This document shows positions 62,337 to 64,000 of a stretch of 64,000 nucleotides of DNA, piece by piece; position 1 is the stretch's first letter, and every line of letters begins with the position of its first letter. The notes beneath the pieces were generated by a model. It had not been told where the DNA came from and made no database searches. It worked only from the letters and a program-made list of their open reading frames with translations. The stretch comes from Frigidibacter mobilis (GTDB taxonomy: Bacteria; Pseudomonadota; Alphaproteobacteria; Rhodobacterales; Rhodobacteraceae): contig NZ_CP012661.1 of NCBI RefSeq assembly GCF_001620265.1, positions 2,728,001 to 2,792,000 on the forward strand. Reading direction: 5' to 3'. The position numbers and the translations under genes are program-made.

Positions 62337-62938
62337 CCCCGGAGCTGCGCCTGATCGAGACGCTGGGCTGGAGCGGCACTGGGTTCACCCGGCTGGAGCG
62401 GCACCTTGACCGCCTCGCCCGCAGCGCCGCGCGGCTTGGCTTCGCGCATGATCCCGATGCCATCGCCAAGGCCCTTGCCCCCATCACCGGCCCCACCCCG
62501 CTGCGGGTGCGGCTGACGCTGGCGCAGGATGGGGTGATCGACGTCACCCACGCGCCGCTCGCGCCGAACCCGCCGCTGTGGCGCGTGGCGCTTGCGGAAA
62601 CCCGGCTGGATGCCGCCGACAAGTGGCTGCGCGTCAAGACCACCCGCCGCCAGCTCTATGACCAAGGCCGGGCCGCCCTGCCCGCTGGCACGGACGAATA
62701 CATCTACGCCAACCGGCGGGGCGAGCTTTGCGAGGGCACCATCACCACGCTGTTCTTCGACCTTGGGACCGGCCTTTGCACCCCGCCGCTGGCTTGCGGC
62801 CTGCTCCCCGGCTGCCTGCGCGCCGAACTGCTCGATACGGGCGCCGCGCGCGAAGCGGTGCTGACGCTGGAGGCCCTGCCCCGCGCCCGGCTGTGGATGG
62901 GCAATTCGCTGCGCGGGTTGATCCCGGCGACGCTTTAG
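62306..62938 (+). CDS. pabC: aminotransferase class IV, probable aminodeoxychorismate lyase
   Basis: A 210-residue PLP fold-type IV protein. It starts at a GTG with GGAGG six bases upstream, inside the end of pabB, so translation is coupled. Class IV features are [18 protein letters not shown] near the start, a lysine region [15 protein letters not shown], and [24 protein letters not shown] followed by [11 protein letters not shown]. It is shorter than E. coli PabC (269), but the partner location supports release of 4-aminobenzoate from aminodeoxychorismate. The stop overlaps that of the convergent betA. Confidence 0.85.
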   Translation: MESPFRASELTPELRLIETLGWSGTGFTRLERHLDRLARSAARLGFAHDPDAIAKALAPITGPTPLRVRLTLAQDGVIDVTHAPLAPNPPLWRVALAETRLDAADKWLRVKTTRRQLYDQGRAALPAGTDEYIYANRRGELCEGTITTLFFDLGTGLCTPPLACGLLPGCLRAELLDTGAAREAVLTLEALPRARLWMGNSLRGLIPATL

Positions 62939-64000
62939 CGCTGCGCCACCTGCCAGGCCGGGCTCTGCCAGGGCAGCGCATTCGACGGGGCCAGCATTCC
63001 CTTGCCAAGGATATGGTCCGCCGCCTTCTCGCCTGTCATGATCGAGGGCGCGTTGAGGTTGCCATTGGTGATCTGCGGGAAGATCGAGCTGTCGGCCACC
63101 CGCAGCCCCTCCACCCCGATCACCCGGCATTCGGGATCGACCACCGCCATAGGGTCGCTCGCCGCCCCGATCCGCGCGGTGCCGCAGGGGTGATAGGCGC
63201 TTTCGGCATGTTCGCGGATGAAGCCGTCGATCTCGTCATCGCTCTCCACCGCGGCGCCCGGCTGGATCTCGTGCTTCACATAGGGCGCAAAGGCCGCCTG
63301 CGCGAAGATCTCGCGGGTCAGGCGCACGCAGCGGCGGAACTCTTCCCAATCCTCGGGCTGGCTCATGTAGTTGAAGCGGATTACCGGCGCTGCGCGCGGA
63401 TCGGATGACCGCAGCGTGACCGCCCCGCGCGAGCGCGAGCGCATCGGGCCGACATGCACCTGAAAGCCGTGCCCTTCCGCCGCGACCTTGCCGTCATAGC
63501 GCACGGCGATGGGCAGGAAGTGATACTGGATGTCGGGATACTCCACCCCGGGGGCAGAGCGGATGAAGGCGCAGCTTTCGAACTGGTTCGAGGCGCCAAG
63601 CCCGCGCCCGGTGAACAGCCACTGCGCGCCGATGCCGGCCTTGCCCAGCAGGTTCCAGTATTTGTAAAGCGTGACAGGCAGTTTCGAGGCGAACTGCATG
63701 TAGATTTCCAGATGGTCCTGCAGGTTCGCGCCCACGCCGGGCCGGTCTGCCACCACGTCGATCCCATGCCCTGCCAGATGCGCCGCCGGGCCGATGCCCG
63801 ACAGCATCAGCAGCTTGGGCGTGTTGATCGACGAGGCCGACAGGATCACCTCGGCCCGCGCCCCGATCACCTCGGTCCTGCCGCCGCGCTCCACCTCGAC
63901 CCCCACTGCGCGGCCGTCCTTGAGAACCACCCGCAGCGCCAGCGCCCGCACCAGCGTGCAGTTGCCGGTCTTCAGCGCCGGGCGCAGATAGGCGCTCGCG
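62935..64000 (-). CDS. betA: choline dehydrogenase (GMC oxidoreductase), 5' end beyond window
   Basis: The last 354 codons of a GMC flavoprotein; the frame is open to the window end. Present are [65 protein letters not shown], and the catalytic SAYHPCGT with [20 protein letters not shown]. These match BetA, which oxidises choline to betaine aldehyde for glycine-betaine synthesis. The N-terminal FAD-binding motif is not in the window. No other bet gene is visible. If it follows the usual betB-betA order, those genes lie beyond the right end. Confidence 0.9.
   Translation of the reverse strand, partial: ASAYLRPALKTGNCTLVRALALRVVLKDGRAVGVEVERGGRTEVIGARAEVILSASSINTPKLLMLSGIGPAAHLAGHGIDVVADRPGVGANLQDHLEIYMQFASKLPVTLYKYWNLLGKAGIGAQWLFTGRGLGASNQFESCAFIRSAPGVEYPDIQYHFLPIAVRYDGKVAAEGHGFQVHVGPMRSRSRGAVTLRSSDPRAAPVIRFNYMSQPEDWEEFRRCVRLTREIFAQAAFAPYVKHEIQPGAAVESDDEIDGFIREHAESAYHPCGTARIGAASDPMAVVDPECRVIGVEGLRVADSSIFPQITNGNLNAPSIMTGEKAADHILGKGMLAPSNALPWQSPAWQVAQR

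Noticed and set aside
1..64000. CRISPR arrays, insertion sequences, prophage genes, rRNA genes
   Set aside because: No regularly spaced repeats, transposase motifs, structural phage genes or rRNA-like sequence were seen in the window.

Overview
The window is a contiguous, high-GC chromosomal stretch from an alphaproteobacterium, almost certainly a denitrifying member of the Rhodobacteraceae/Paracoccaceae (Rhodobacter-like). This is inferred from a copper nitrite reductase with nirV behind it, a DksA homologue with one cysteine, an xerD/aroK/aroB neighbourhood, hom-glpX-recJ synteny, a ScfR-type regulator, and several protein families common in that group (DUF3572, DUF983, DUF465, stand-alone Hint). 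It reads as core chromosome with small accessory patches. No prophage, insertion sequence or CRISPR array was seen.

Layout. 1-2000: end of a Tad pilus locus (TadG end plus two TadE/F minor pilins). 2-8.5 kb: pirin, TetR regulator, homoserine dehydrogenase, class II FBPase, RecJ. 8.6-9.7 kb: tRNA-Glu followed by a lower-GC patch with one membrane-anchored LprI-like ORF. 9.7-12.4 kb: MoxR ATPase, DksA, FAD monooxygenase. 12.4-14.8 kb: nirK-nirV behind a palindromic NnrR/FNR-type site. 15-25 kb: beta-hydroxyacid dehydrogenase, penicillin-acylase-like hydrolase, SufE, an MttB-type methyltransferase, HAD phosphatase, GNAT, DUF3572 and a PleD-like diguanylate cyclase. 25-27.4 kb: an EF-hand / ECF sigma / membrane protein / Spy-like set. 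27.7-35 kb: DUF983, Nudix, EamA transporter, desaturase, two lipoproteins, aldo/keto reductase, MFS, SDR. 35.4-44.8 kb: secG, pyrG, an rRNA methyltransferase, aroB-aroK, xerD, lpdA. 45-51.4 kb: DUF924, MFS, queA and a YhdP/AsmA-like giant protein. 51.5-54.2 kb: peroxiredoxin and an overlapping M23 peptidase-bactofilin pair. 54-64 kb: VOC protein, Hint protein, DUF2189, Bcr/CflA exporter, ScfR regulator with candidate operator, thermonuclease, pabB-pabC, and the 3' part of betA.

The most important caution is that eight genes (recJ, the EF-hand gene, a Cys-rich lipoprotein, an MFS transporter, a conserved hypothetical, queA, the YhdP-like gene and pabB) are interrupted by about twelve single-base indels. 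Nearly all lie in G or C runs, and each gene continues with intact family motifs in another frame. The simplest reading is uncorrected homopolymer errors in the assembly, not a burst of pseudogenes. These genes are annotated across their full inferred span with the break points stated.

No clear new multi-gene system was found. The best leads are the tRNA-linked cysteine-less LprI-like protein, the ScfR operator, the nirK promoter architecture, the stand-alone Hint protein with an unrecognised N-terminal half, and the EF-hand/ECF sigma locus.
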